From contig NZ_LT853882.1 in the NCBI RefSeq assembly GCF_900183975.1, positions 186,001 to 250,000 on the forward strand: a stretch of DNA of 64,000 nt, written 5' to 3'. Positions 34,849-45,768 of this stretch are shown here, piece by piece. The notes under the pieces are model-generated. The model was not told where the DNA came from, did no database searches, and worked only from the letters and a program-made list of their open reading frames with translations. The stretch is from Xanthomonas fragariae. GTDB taxonomy: Bacteria > Pseudomonadota > Gammaproteobacteria > Xanthomonadales > Xanthomonadaceae. Position 1 is the first letter of the stretch, and every line of letters starts with the position of its first letter. Position numbers and translations under genes: made by a program.

Positions 34849-36354
34849 GTCGCCACTGAAACACCCCAACCACCCAACGACCGCAAGGCCTTGATGTCTG
34901 CACCGGCGTGCCAAAACTACCAGTGTTCGCTACGCTGAAGGCTGGTTTCTTGCAATTTCCGCCCATGCGTACACGCCGTCCTGCTGCCGAAGACATGCCT
35001 GCCGATGAGTTGTTTCGATCGCGGCTGGAGAACCAGATCGATCTGCGTCATCCGCTGGCGCGGCTGAGCCAACGGATGCCGTGGACGGCGTTGGAGCAAG
35101 CACTTTCATCGCGCTTGCCGGCCACCCAGGCCGGTGGCGGTCGGCCGGCATTGCCGGTGCGGCTGATTGCCGGTTTGCTCTACCTCAAACACGCCTACGA
35201 CCTGTCCGATGAAGCGGTGTGCGAGCGTTGGCTGGAGAATCCGTACTGGCAGTTCTTCACCGGTGAGGTCGTGTTCCAGACGCGCTTGCCGAGCGATGCC
35301 AGCTCGCTGACGCGCTGGCGGCAGCGCCTGGGTGAGGCCGGGATGGAAGAGCTGCTGGCGCACACCATCAACGCCGCGCATGCGATGCAGGCGGTGGACG
35401 CACGCGAGTTGTCGCAGGTGATCGTGGACACCACGGTGCAGGAAAAGGCGATCGCCTATCCGACCGACAGCCGTTTGCTGGAGGTGGCACGCAAGAAGCT
35501 GGTGTTACTGGCCAAGCGGCACGGCATCGGATTGCGGCAGAGCTACGCGCGGCAAGGCCCGGCCCTGAGCCGCAAGGCAGGTCGGTATGCGCATGCGCGC
35601 CAGTTCAAGCGCATGCAGCGCGTGCTGCGACGTCAACGCACAGTGCTGGGACGGCTCGTGCGCGACATCCAACGCAAACTCGATCAGGTAAACACCGGCG
35701 TGCGCGAGCGCATCGCTGTCTGGCTGGAACGTGCGCAACGGCTGTACACGCAGCGTCCGAAGGACAAACAAAAACTGTACGCATTGCATGCCCCGGAAGT
35801 GGAATGCATCGGCAAGGGCAAGGCGCGTCAAGCGTACGAATTTGGCGTCAAGGTCGGCATTGCAGTCACCGCCTGCAAGGGATTGGTCGTGGGTGCGCGC
35901 AGCTTCCCGGGCAACCCGTACGACGGCGATACCTTGGCCGAGCAGCTGGAGCAGACACGCGGGTTGCTGCAGGATGTGAGCGTAGAACCGACGGTGGCGA
36001 TCGTGGACCTGGGCGATCGCGGGCGCGAGGTCGATGGCGTGCAGGTCCCTGCATCGCGGCAAGGCCAAGACGCTGACGCGACGGCAATGGCGCTGGATCA
36101 AGCGACGGCAGGCGGTGGAGCCGGTGATCGGACATCTGAAAGACGACTGCAGGTTGCGTCGCTGCAGGCTAAAAGGTGCCCAAGGCGATGCGCTGCACGT
36201 GCTCGGCTGCGCCGCCGGCTACAACCTGCGCTGGCTGCTGCGCTGGATCGCGTTTTTGCGTGCCTGGATGCGGGCGATGAGATGGTCATCCTTGAGCACC
36301 GTGCCGCTGTCACCGACGGCACTTGGCGCTTGAAGGGGATTTTTCAGGGACGAC
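34849..36354 (+). mobile_element. IS5-family insertion sequence (1.5-kb type), copy B
   Basis: 1506 bp with inverted ends GTCGCCACTGAAACA and (inverted) GTCGTCCCTGAAAAA, inserted in the MITE-like repeat. The flanking hexamers TTATTA and TAATTA differ at one base, consistent with a 6-bp target duplication. It is almost identical to copy C over its full length. Confidence 0.93.
34965..36333 (+). pseudogene. IS5-family transposase of copy B, C-terminal frameshift
   Basis: From ATG 34965 (MRTRRPAAEDMPADELF) a DUF772-type N-terminal domain leads into the DDE core, with VIVDTTVQEKAIAYPTDS and AIVDLGDRGREVDGVQV. At 36047-36049 there are three C where copy A has two. This +1 shift moves the C-terminal part (TLTRRQWRWIKRRQAVEPVI, carrying the last catalytic Glu) into another frame that ends at 36333. 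As read, the main frame ends instead in unrelated sequence at 36371. Either the copy is inactive or it relies on ribosomal frameshifting; copy C has the same change. Confidence 0.85.
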
Positions 36355-36441
36355 TAATTAGCCACTCTTAAGTCTGACGATTGTCGGTGCGTAGGTCACT
36401 GCGGCAGCGGAAGCGGCTGGGCGCACGCCGCCCAGTGACGC

Positions 36442-36900
36442 TCAGCGTTCCTGCGGCGGTAACGGCTGTGTGGACTGCGGCGCCTGTGCCTGTGCCGGCA
36501 CCCAGATCGCCAGACCCGCTGCGTGCTTTTGAGTCGTCGGGATGCCGATTCCCAACCCGCCGCCAACGTGGCCACCGTAGCTGCCACCTCCGACCGACAG
36601 GCCGCCGCCGGAGCGTTCCGAGCCGACGCCGACGATGACCACGCCGTTGGCGCCGAGTTTGGCGGCTTCGCGCTTGAGCCGTTGTACGGCCGCGTCGGTC
36701 TGACCTTGAGTGCCAAAGCCGGCCGCGCTGGTGGATTCGAGCTGGGCGATTTCCACCGAGCCCACCGGGGCGTTGGAATATACCTGGACCTGGGCCGGGT
36801 CGATCGGCGCACGCGCCCGACCCAGCATCACCTTGGAACTGCTGGCGCAGCTGGCCAGCAGCATGGTCAGTGCAGCTGCGATGACGACGTGCTTGTTCAT
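36442..36900 (-). CDS. Putative lipoprotein of unknown function
   Basis: A 152-residue protein from ATG 36900 with signal and lipobox LLASC. The middle region (VEIAQLESTSAAGFGTQGQ, then LKREAAKLGANGVVIVGVG) resembles small SecYEG-independent stress lipoproteins with a YbjQ/Rcs-type alpha-beta fold, but the family is not certain. A Gly/Ser-rich stretch (about residues 95-125) and a Pro/Gln-rich tail follow. It is likely attached to the outer membrane. It is convergent with IS copy B and divergent from the following small membrane protein gene. Confidence 0.7.
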   Translation of the reverse strand: MNKHVVIAAALTMLLASCASSSKVMLGRARAPIDPAQVQVYSNAPVGSVEIAQLESTSAAGFGTQGQTDAAVQRLKREAAKLGANGVVIVGVGSERSGGGLSVGGGSYGGHVGGGLGIGIPTTQKHAAGLAIWVPAQAQAPQSTQPLPPQER

Positions 36901-37100
36901 GATGTGGCACCTGTGTAACGACAGTGACAGCGATGATTCGGCGCCTGGACTGAATCGCGCCGGAGGTTGCAGCACCCTAGCCATGCCCACGTGAGGCTGC
37001 CGCCAAGCCGCCATCGGTCATGATGACCGCCCGCCCACGGCATCTTGGCTGGCGCAACGCTTAAGCTCTGGTCTGAATTCTTGGAAAGGCGAGGTGGCAC

Positions 37101-37349
37101 GTGGGATTGATCAGCCTGCTATGGGGCATCGTGGCGCTGGCGTGGATGATGCTGGCCTTCATCCCGTTCCTGGGCTGGGGCAACTGGTTCCTGATTCCGT
37201 TTGCGGCGGTGGGCGCAGTAATCGCCGCGATCGCGGTGCTGCTCACCTCGGCCGGCAACCGCGGCCGCGCCAAGACCGGCTTGCTGCTCAACGGCCTGGT
37301 GATCGTGGTCGGGGTGATCCGTCTGAGCCTGGGCGGTGGCGTGATCTAG
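37101..37349 (+). CDS. Small membrane protein of unknown function
   Basis: An 82-residue protein with three hydrophobic segments (LLWGIVALAWMMLAFIPFL, FAAVGAVIAAIAVLL and LLLNGLVIVVGVIRL) and a short polar loop NRGRAKTG before the last. The start is GTG 37101, with GAGG nine bases upstream. It resembles the DUF4190-like small inner-membrane proteins, but I do not assign a family. It is followed after 146 bases by hemB. Confidence 0.68.
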   Translation: MGLISLLWGIVALAWMMLAFIPFLGWGNWFLIPFAAVGAVIAAIAVLLTSAGNRGRAKTGLLLNGLVIVVGVIRLSLGGGVI

Positions 37350-37483
37350 AGCGTGTTATGCACGTTGGGATGAGATGCGTTGGTGGTCAGCGGTGCGGGG
37401 CGGGTGCTGGGTGGTGGCCGCCAAGGCAAGCGGCGCAGCGCGTCCTGCGCCAAGGTGGCGGGCGTAGACTTGTGGGCTGCTGA

Positions 37484-38485
<1,002 letters not shown>

Positions 38486-38758
38486 GCGCGTCGATGTGGT
38501 TGATGAGTGGGAGGCGTTGGTCTCGTGTCTCCCAAGTACGCCGACCCCCACTACTCGCGTCTGTGCGGTGAAGTGAAGCAATGCCGGTCCTGCTGTGATC
38601 CTCACCGCAGGCTTTGGCCGGCGTCGGTTCGCGCGCTTAAGGCTTCTTGATCTGCCCATCTGACTCGGCCGATGACGCCATCGCGATGACTTGGCCACCA
38701 AGCTCCGATAACGATTCTCATCTACACTAGCAAGCCCATAGTTTCAGGCTGCTCGCCC

Positions 38759-41278
38759 GTGCTCAAGACGGTGCTATTCCAACTGCACTGGTTGCTCGGC
38801 ATCACCGCCAGTCTGGTGCTATCGGTGATGGGGCTGACTGGCGCGTTGATGTCTTTCGAAAACGAGATCTTGCGGTTGGCCAATCCGGCCATCGCGCAGT
38901 TGGCCGATCGGCAGGCAGCAGGCGAGCGGGCATTGCCGGTGGATGTGCTGGTGCAGCGACTCGATCTGGGGCGGCAGCAGGCGATCACGCGCATGTTGAT
39001 CGATCCCACCGGCGCACGTCCGTCCACCGCACGTTTGGCCGGCAAGGGCGGCGGTCGCGTATACTTCGATCCCTATACGGGTGAAAAGGTCGCGGCACCG
39101 CGGCTGAGCGACGCGTTTGCTTTTATCGAAGATCTGCATCGCCATCTGACCGCCGGCAAGCGCGGTCAGGCGGTGACCGGCGCGAGCACGTTGATCCTGT
39201 TGTTTTTGTGCGCGTCTGGTCTGTATCTGCGTTGGCCGCGACGTTGGTGGCGTCTGCGTACGTGGTGGGCGGTGGAATGGCGACGGCAAGGGCGCAGTTT
39301 TCTGTGGAGCTTGCACGCGGTGCTCGGTACTTGGTGTCTGTTGGTGTATTTGCTGGTCGCGCTGACCGGGCTTACCTGGTCCTACACCTGGTACCGCGAC
39401 GGCATGATGGCCTTGCTCGGTAAGGAGCCGGCGATGCGCGGCGACGGGCGCGATCATCGCGCGGTCACGGTGGATTTCGCACGCGTGCAGCGCATCCTGG
39501 ATGGTATTGCGGGCACTCGCAGCACAGCACTGGATGTGCGTCTTCCGACCCGAGCCGGGCAACCGCTGAGTGTGCGGTTTTTGCCGAATGATCCCGATCA
39601 CGATCGGGCCTACGACACTGTGGAAATCGAGCCAGGCAGCGGTGCGTTGCTACGTCGTCAGGACTACGCGCTGCTGCCCCGCGGACAGCAATTGCTGGTC
39701 AGCATGTTTTCGCTGCATTCGGGCAGTTTCTTCGGCCTGCCGGGGCGCATCTTGGTGATGCTGGCCAGTGCCGGCATGTCGGTGTTCTTCGTCACCGGCT
39801 GGATGCTGTACCTGGATCGCCGCCGCAAAAAGTGCGCATTGCGTGCCGCACGCGAAGTACTGCAAAGCACGCCGCCGGCCTCGCAGGCCGAGCCGTGGTT
39901 GGTCGGGTTCGCCAGCCAGAGCGGATTTGCCGAACGGCTCGCTTGGCAGGCGGCCGGGCATCTGCAGGCGGCTGGCCTGCCGGTGCAGGTGCGCTCGCTG
40001 GCGCAACTTCAGGCGCAGGACCTGCAGGGCACCCGGCATGCGCTGTTTGTGGTCAGCACCTTCGGCGATGGCGAACCGCCGGATGCAGCACGCGGGTTCG
40101 AACGTGCGGTGTTGCGTCAGCGCTTGGCATTGCCGCAGTTGGCTTATGCGGTGCTGGCCTTGGGCGACCGTCAATACGCGCAGTTCTGCGGGTTTTCGCG
40201 GCGCATCGAGCAGTGGTTGAACGCGCAGGGTGCGCGGCCGTTGTTTCCCGCAGTGGAGATGGACAACACCGACCCGCAGGCGCTGGCGCAATGGCATGCG
40301 CAATTGGAGCAGATCGCCGGTGCGCCGGTGACGGCAGTGCCGTTGACGCGGCCGATCCTGACCGAATGGACACTGTCGTCGCGCACGCATCTCAACCCTG
40401 GCAGCGAAGGTGCACCGATCTGGCGGATCGACCTGCAGCCGCCGGCCGGCGCGCAGTGGCAGGCCGGCGATATTCTCGAAGTGCAGCCTGCCCATGCGTA
40501 TGCGCACGTACGTGCGTGCCTGGTCGGCTGGGGGCTGCCGCCGGATGCATTGGTGCATGTCAATGCGCAGTTGCTGCCGCTGCAGCAGGCTGCCGCCGAG
40601 CGCGTGCTGCCGGAGCCGCCGACACGCCCGCCAACGCCGCAGCCCGATCCACAGGCGTGGCTGGATGCTTGCGCCTGGCTGCCAACGCGCGACTATTCGC
40701 TCGCCAGCGTACCGGCCGACGGCACGGCGATGGCGGTGGTGCGCCTGACGACGCGCGCCGATGGCAACCCCGGTCTGGGCTCGGGTTGGCTGATTTGCCA
40801 TGCACCCACCGGTGCACCGGTGCGCGCGCGGTTGCGCCGCAATCCCGGCTTTCATCGCGTTGCATCGGCGCCGATGCTCTTGATCGGCAACGGCACCGGC
40901 ATCGCAGGCTTGCGCGGCCTGCTGCGCGATGCCGAACTGGCCGGCGCACACGGGCACTGGCTGCTGTTCGGCGAACGTCACGCGGCGCACGATGCGCTGT
41001 TTGCCGATGAGCTGCAGGCGTGGCAGGCGAGCGGCCATCTGCAGCAGCTGGATTGGGTGTTCTCGCGCGATCAGGCACACAAGCGTTATGTGCAGCACCA
41101 GCTGCGCGATGCCGGCGATGCGCCGCGGCACTGGATCGATCGCGGCGCGGTGATCTACGTGTGCGGCAGTCTGAACAGCATGGCCCGCGAGGTCGATGCC
41201 ACGTTGCGCGAACTCCTGGGCGGTGCACGATTGGAGGCGTTGACCGCAGCAGGCCGTTATCGGCGCGATGTGTATTGA
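38759..41278 (+). CDS. PepSY-domain membrane flavodoxin reductase fusion
   Basis: An 839-residue protein. Residues 1-360 are a PepSY-associated membrane module with about four membrane helices (first LHWLLGITASLVLSVMGLTG) and periplasmic PepSY parts. Residues 375-530 form a flavodoxin domain (LVGFASQSGFAERLAWQAAG, then STFGDGEPP and LALGDRQY). Residues 540-839 form a CysJ-like FAD/NADPH reductase (RDYSLASVPADG, LIGNGTGIAGLRGLL, YVCGSLNSMA). It can carry electrons from NADPH through FAD and FMN to the periplasmic side. The family is often linked to TonB-dependent receptors and is suspected to reduce ferric siderophores. The start is GTG 38759. No receptor gene adjoins it here. Confidence 0.88.
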   Translation: MLKTVLFQLHWLLGITASLVLSVMGLTGALMSFENEILRLANPAIAQLADRQAAGERALPVDVLVQRLDLGRQQAITRMLIDPTGARPSTARLAGKGGGRVYFDPYTGEKVAAPRLSDAFAFIEDLHRHLTAGKRGQAVTGASTLILLFLCASGLYLRWPRRWWRLRTWWAVEWRRQGRSFLWSLHAVLGTWCLLVYLLVALTGLTWSYTWYRDGMMALLGKEPAMRGDGRDHRAVTVDFARVQRILDGIAGTRSTALDVRLPTRAGQPLSVRFLPNDPDHDRAYDTVEIEPGSGALLRRQDYALLPRGQQLLVSMFSLHSGSFFGLPGRILVMLASAGMSVFFVTGWMLYLDRRRKKCALRAAREVLQSTPPASQAEPWLVGFASQSGFAERLAWQAAGHLQAAGLPVQVRSLAQLQAQDLQGTRHALFVVSTFGDGEPPDAARGFERAVLRQRLALPQLAYAVLALGDRQYAQFCGFSRRIEQWLNAQGARPLFPAVEMDNTDPQALAQWHAQLEQIAGAPVTAVPLTRPILTEWTLSSRTHLNPGSEGAPIWRIDLQPPAGAQWQAGDILEVQPAHAYAHVRACLVGWGLPPDALVHVNAQLLPLQQAAAERVLPEPPTRPPTPQPDPQAWLDACAWLPTRDYSLASVPADGTAMAVVRLTTRADGNPGLGSGWLICHAPTGAPVRARLRRNPGFHRVASAPMLLIGNGTGIAGLRGLLRDAELAGAHGHWLLFGERHAAHDALFADELQAWQASGHLQQLDWVFSRDQAHKRYVQHQLRDAGDAPRHWIDRGAVIYVCGSLNSMAREVDATLRELLGGARLEALTAAGRYRRDVY

Positions 41279-41400
41279 GCGCGGTCATCGGCGACCGCGC
41301 CGCAGTTTTCGTCTGCTGTCGCGCATCTTCAAGTCCGGCATCGGCACGTCTTGGACGCTGCACTTTCAGCGTGCCGCGATGCCTGATCTCAAACGTTTCC

Positions 41401-41589
41401 TCATGTCTTGTCGGTCCGGCCCAAGCTTGGTTTTCTCAGCAACAGTTCCGGGCGCAGCGTGGCGCGCGCCTCATTGGCCGGCGTGGAGAACACGCCCATG
41501 CCTTCGCTGCCGAACTCGGCAAATCCCGAAGCAGACGGAACGCAGAGTAAACTTGCCGCCAGCGCGAGCAGCGTCCATCGAAGTTGCAT
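41401..41589 (-). CDS. Small exported protein of unknown function
   Basis: A 62-residue frame with a convincing signal peptide ([20 protein letters not shown]) and a short mature part containing [20 protein letters not shown]. It is divergent from aroE, with starts about 50 bases apart. Too short to assign a family. It could be a genuine small periplasmic protein or the 5-prime remnant of a longer one. Confidence 0.45.
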   Translation of the reverse strand: MQLRWTLLALAASLLCVPSASGFAEFGSEGMGVFSTPANEARATLRPELLLRKPSLGRTDKT

Positions 41590-41640
41590 GCGGTGTCCTG
41601 CCTCAAGTCCCGCACAGTCTATTCAACCAGAGAGCGTTTC

Positions 41641-42492
41641 ATGCCCGTTTCCCGTTATGCCGTGTTCGGTCACCCCGTCGCTCATTCGCTGTCGCCAGCC
41701 ATCCACGCCGACTTCGGGAAACAGACCGGCATTGCGCTGGATTACACCGCCATCGATGCGCCGCCAGAGGAATTCAGCGCCGCGCTGCAACGCTTCGCCG
41801 ACGAAGGCGGCAAGGGCGCCAACGTGACCTTGCCGCTGAAAGAAGCCGCCTGTGCGTTGTCGAACAGCGTGAGCGATCGCGCGCGTCTGGCCGGCGCGGT
41901 CAACACGCTGGTGCGCAATGACGGCCAGTGGCAGGGCGACAACACCGATGGCGTTGGCCTGGTGCGCGATCTCACCGATCGCCACGGCCTGGACCTACGC
42001 GGGCGCCGTGTGCTGCTGCTGGGCGCCGGTGGCGCCGCGCGTGGCGTGGCACCAGCGTTGCTGGAAGCGGGCATCACCGAAATGGTGGCGGTGAACCGTT
42101 CGCCTGAGCGTGCCGATGCGTTGTGCGATGCGCTAGGCGAACCGGGGCGGGTGGTGTCGCGTTACATCGAAGATCTGCGCGATCTGGGCGACTTCGAGTT
42201 GATCGTCAATGCCACTGCCGCCGGTCGCGACCGCGATGCCGGTGCCTTCGCGCTGCCGCTGGGTCTGGTCAACAGCCTCACCGCTGCGGTCGATCTCAAC
42301 TACGGGGCCACCGCCATTGCTTTTCTGGCCTGGGCACGTGCGGCGCAATGCCGTTACGCCATCGATGGCCTCGGCATGCTGGTGGAGCAGGCAGCCGTCA
42401 GCTTTTCGCTGTGGCACGGCGTGCGCCCGGATACCGACCCGGTTTATGCCGCGCTGCGCGCGCGCGAGGCCGTACTGATCAGTGCCGATTGA
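41641..42492 (+). CDS. aroE: Shikimate dehydrogenase
   Basis: A 283-residue NADP-dependent enzyme reducing 3-dehydroshikimate to shikimate in aromatic amino acid synthesis. The N-terminal substrate site is [13 protein letters not shown] and ANVTLPLKE with the catalytic Lys. [11 protein letters not shown] supplies the Asn/Asp pair, and the nucleotide fold is [18 protein letters not shown] with NRSPERA. The C-terminal [11 protein letters not shown] is typical. ATG 41641 starts the conserved domain; upstream in-frame codons are rejected. The next gene overlaps its stop region. Confidence 0.96.
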   Translation: MPVSRYAVFGHPVAHSLSPAIHADFGKQTGIALDYTAIDAPPEEFSAALQRFADEGGKGANVTLPLKEAACALSNSVSDRARLAGAVNTLVRNDGQWQGDNTDGVGLVRDLTDRHGLDLRGRRVLLLGAGGAARGVAPALLEAGITEMVAVNRSPERADALCDALGEPGRVVSRYIEDLRDLGDFELIVNATAAGRDRDAGAFALPLGLVNSLTAAVDLNYGATAIAFLAWARAAQCRYAIDGLGMLVEQAAVSFSLWHGVRPDTDPVYAALRAREAVLISAD

Positions 42493-42856
42493 GTCGGGCA
42501 GCGTGACGACCACAGACATCCTGCTGACTCTGGTCACCAGCCTGCTGTCGCGGGTGCCGCTGCTGATCGCGTTGCTGCTCGGGCTGGTGCTGCTGTGGCG
42601 CGCTCCGCACGGGCCGCTGCGACGCGCCGGGCTGGCCGCGCTGTGGCTGCTGCTTGGCTGCCTGTTGGCCGAAGCGGCCCTCCAGGCGATTCCGATGTTG
42701 CTGCTGCAACAGGGCAATGTGCGCCAGATCAGCGTGGTGATGGGCGTCGGCCGCTTTGCGCTGACCGCCGTGCAAGGCGTTGGCATCGGTGTGCTGGTGT
42801 GGACACTGGCGCGCAGTCTGCAACGGCTGCCGCCCGCCAGGGACACTTGCGCATGA
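42482..42856 (+). CDS. Small hydrophobic membrane protein downstream of aroE
   Basis: Up to 124 residues with three hydrophobic stretches ([35 protein letters not shown] and [18 protein letters not shown]), so an inner-membrane protein. GTG 42482 overlaps the end of aroE; GTG 42503, giving MTTTDILL, is an equally plausible start just after the aroE stop. Translational coupling with aroE is likely. I do not recognise the family. Confidence 0.65.
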   Translation: MPIESGSVTTTDILLTLVTSLLSRVPLLIALLLGLVLLWRAPHGPLRRAGLAALWLLLGCLLAEAALQAIPMLLLQQGNVRQISVVMGVGRFALTAVQGVGIGVLVWTLARSLQRLPPARDTCA

Positions 42857-43114
42857 TCCCGATCGTGGCCTCGGGGCCGGCCTTGACCGTCAGGTGGCCG
42901 CAGGCGCTATTTGGTGCGGCACTTATTACGCTGCAATGGCTTTCCACTACGCCATCGGTGCCCACATCATGCGTGCCCGCGCGTTGTTACTGATTGCGCC
43001 CCGCGCGACCGCATCGCAAATCCCGCCTCCAAGCCACGCCTCGCCCAGGCAACCCGTTCAGTTGTCCGGCATGCCGGTCGCAGGCGCCGCGCCGGTCCGT
43101 GCGAAAATAGCCGG

Positions 43115-45259
43115 ATGAGTGAAGTCGCCCCACCGGCCGCGCCGTCGGCGCCAGTCCCTCCCGCCCCTACCCAGCGCAGCCTGACCGAGCCGGTCAAGGC
43201 CGGCATCCGCGAGGCTTACGCCAAGCTGCAGGCCAACACGCCCGGCTTTGCCACGCGGCGTGCACAGAGCCAGATGATCGGCCTGGTCTCGCGCGCGCTG
43301 GCCACCTCCGGCGGCATTGGCATCGCCGAGGCCCCCACCGGGGTGGGCAAGAGTCTGGGCTATCTCACCGCCGGCGTGCCGATCGCTTTGGCCACCAAAA
43401 AGAAGCTGGTGATCAGCACCGGCACCGTGGCGCTGCAGTCGCAGCTGGTGGAGCGCGATATTCCGGCCTTCCTGAAAGCGACCGGCCTGGAAGCAACCGT
43501 GGCACTTGCCAAGGGCCGCACCCGTTACCTGTGCACCCGCAACGCTGCCGAGCTGCAGGGCGAGACTAGCCAGGAAGGCATGTTCGACGACGAACAGGTG
43601 CTCTACGACCGCCCGCTTAGCCCGGCCGACGCCGATCTGGCCAAGCGCCTGGCCAATGCCTACGCCGAACGCAGCTGGAACGGCGATCTGGACGACGCGC
43701 CCGAACAGATTTCGGTGCCGCTGCGCCTGCGCATCACCACCCCTGCCTCTGGTTGTGCGGGGCGCCGTTGCAGCTATGCCGCGCAGTGCCCGGTGCTCAA
43801 GGCGCGCACCGAGGTGCGCGAAGCGCAGATCGTGGTCACCAATCACGCACTGTTGCTGTCCTCGCTGTCGCTGGGCGATGCCGAAAACGGTCAGCCCTTG
43901 ATCGCCCCGCCGGCTGACATGCTGCTGGTGCTCGATGAAGGGCACCACATCGCCGGTGTGGCGATCGACCAGGGCGCAGCGAATCTGTCGCTGGACGAAA
44001 TGGCCAAGCGCACCGGTCGCTTGCAGATCCTCATCGCTGCCGCGTACCGCGCGGTCGACAAGGACAAGATTGGCAACCTGCTACCCAACGAAGCGATCGA
44101 GGTGGCCGCACGCCTTTCCAAGTTGCTCAAGGCGTTCCATGCCGAAGTCGAGCGCCTGTGGAAGCCCGAGCTCGGCGAGCGCGATCCGTTATGGCGTGCG
44201 GCCAACGGCAAGCTGCCGCCGCAGTGGGGTCCGGTGATCGAGGAGCTCGGCGAAGAAACCCGCGCGCTGTTCAACTGGGTGCATGCCGCACACAGTGCGA
44301 TCGCCAAGGGCAAGCAGGACGATTCCGCACGCGAACGCTTGCAACGTAGCCTTGGCCTGGCGTTGGAAATGGCCGAGCAGCAACACAATCTGTGGAGCGG
44401 CTGGCGGCGCGAAGACAAGCAAGGCCAGCCGCCGATGGCGCGTTGGATCACGCTCTCGCGCGATGGTGATCTGATATGTCATTGCTCGCCGGTATCGGCC
44501 GCGCAAGTGCTGCGCACGATGATCTGGAACGAAGTGGATTCGGTGGTGATGACCTCGGCCACCCTGACCGGCGGTGGCGACTTCCAATCCTTCGCCATCA
44601 ACAACGGCTTGCCCGATCACGCCGAGATGGCCTCGTTGGCCTCGCCGTTCGATCTGCCCAATCAGGCCGAATTAATCGTGCCCGATTTCCCGGTCACGCC
44701 AGACGATCGCGAAGGCCATCCAAAAGAAGTCGCGCGTTATCTGGTGAGCGAACTGGATTGGACTTCCAAAGGCAGCATTGTGCTGTTCACCTCGCGCTGG
44801 AAGATGGAAAAGGTTGCCGACCTGATGCCGCTTGCGCAGCGCAACCGCGTGCTGGTGCAGGGCGAGGGCAACAAGTCGCAATTGATCACCGAGCATCTGC
44901 GCCGTATTGCGGCAGGCGAGGGCTCGGTGCTGTTCGGCCTCAACTCGTTCGGCGAAGGTCTGGATCTGCCCGGCGATGCCTGCACCACCGTGGTCATCAC
45001 CCAGGTGCCGTTTGCGGTGCCGACCGATCCGCAGACCTCCACCTTGAGCGAATGGCTGGAAAGTCGCGGCCATAACGCCTTCAACCTGATCGCCATCCCG
45101 CATGCGCTGCGCACGTTGACGCAGTTTGCCGGCCGCTTGATCCGAAGTTCCAACGACCACGGTCGGGTGATCATTCTCGACTCGCGCCTGCTCACCCGTC
45201 GCTACGGCAAACGCATCATCGACGCGTTGCCGCCGTTTAAGCGGGTGATCGGGCGTTGA
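43115..45259 (+). CDS. dinG: ATP-dependent DNA helicase DinG
   Basis: A 714-residue superfamily 2, XPD-like 5-prime to 3-prime helicase that resolves R-loops and other structures during replication and repair. Walker A is APTGVGKSLGY near residue 72. The iron-sulfur cluster cysteines lie in RYLCTRNAAE and in CAGRRCSYAAQC. Walker B has the variant LDEGHH, and later motifs include TSATLTGGGDF, FGLNSFGEGLDLPG and QFAGRLIRSS. The start is ATG 43115; an open frame runs farther upstream without similarity. It is followed by a strong hairpin. Confidence 0.95.
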   Translation: MSEVAPPAAPSAPVPPAPTQRSLTEPVKAGIREAYAKLQANTPGFATRRAQSQMIGLVSRALATSGGIGIAEAPTGVGKSLGYLTAGVPIALATKKKLVISTGTVALQSQLVERDIPAFLKATGLEATVALAKGRTRYLCTRNAAELQGETSQEGMFDDEQVLYDRPLSPADADLAKRLANAYAERSWNGDLDDAPEQISVPLRLRITTPASGCAGRRCSYAAQCPVLKARTEVREAQIVVTNHALLLSSLSLGDAENGQPLIAPPADMLLVLDEGHHIAGVAIDQGAANLSLDEMAKRTGRLQILIAAAYRAVDKDKIGNLLPNEAIEVAARLSKLLKAFHAEVERLWKPELGERDPLWRAANGKLPPQWGPVIEELGEETRALFNWVHAAHSAIAKGKQDDSARERLQRSLGLALEMAEQQHNLWSGWRREDKQGQPPMARWITLSRDGDLICHCSPVSAAQVLRTMIWNEVDSVVMTSATLTGGGDFQSFAINNGLPDHAEMASLASPFDLPNQAELIVPDFPVTPDDREGHPKEVARYLVSELDWTSKGSIVLFTSRWKMEKVADLMPLAQRNRVLVQGEGNKSQLITEHLRRIAAGEGSVLFGLNSFGEGLDLPGDACTTVVITQVPFAVPTDPQTSTLSEWLESRGHNAFNLIAIPHALRTLTQFAGRLIRSSNDHGRVIILDSRLLTRRYGKRIIDALPPFKRVIGR

Positions 45260-45268
45260 TTGCCACAT

Positions 45269-45304
45269 GACTGCAATCGGCGCATGTGTTGCGCCGATGC
45301 AGTC
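45269..45304 (+). terminator. Terminator-like hairpin after dinG
   Basis: GACTGCAATCGGCGCA pairs with TGCGCCGATGCAGTC across a 5-base loop (15-bp stem with one bulged A), ten bases after the dinG stop. There is no T-run. Confidence 0.65.
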
Positions 45305-45768
45305 GTGCAACAAGCTGCAAGCGATCATTGGATCGTGTAGCAACCACGCCGCGTGGATCGACGCGCAGCATCGCTCACTCACGCGTGTGCAGAGCGCAAC
45401 ATCGCCGATGCCATCGATCACTGCAGCTGCATGCAGAAGACGATGCGCGTCCTGGCCAGCACCTCCTTTATTTCTCCAAGCTCACCGAATATCAAGCAGA
45501 TCTTCAAAGCTACAACACGCCACTTCCAACCTTGCAGCGCAGCATTGGCTCAGAGCTGTCGGCACGTTTGTCATGCAAAGCGGACGCCGGCAACGCGTGC
45601 ATTCGATCGATATGGCAACGGTCTACAACCCATTGCTTGTGGACTTGGCGATACATGTCACGTTACGCCGTCGTCATCATGTTGGCCTATCGCAGCGATC
45701 ACAACTAACGACTTCTCACACTTCGGCCAGCTAGCCATGATTTGAGCTTCCTCAAACGAGCTGACGCC
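45305..45768. other. Intergenic region upstream of the catalase gene
   Basis: About 460 bases with no supported gene and a somewhat lower GC content. It should contain the promoter and any OxyR-type operator of the catalase gene, but I could not define one by eye. Confidence 0.4.

Larger units (their letters stand above)
34701..36367 (+). repeat. MITE-like repeat copy 2, split by IS copy B
   Basis: GAGTGGCTGACAAAACG at 34701 begins a 148-base stretch homologous to the reverse complement of 19217-19357. It ends ...CGTTTTATTA at 34848, where IS copy B starts. After the IS (from 36355) the remaining end, TAATTAGCCACTC, completes the inverted terminus. Confidence 0.75.
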
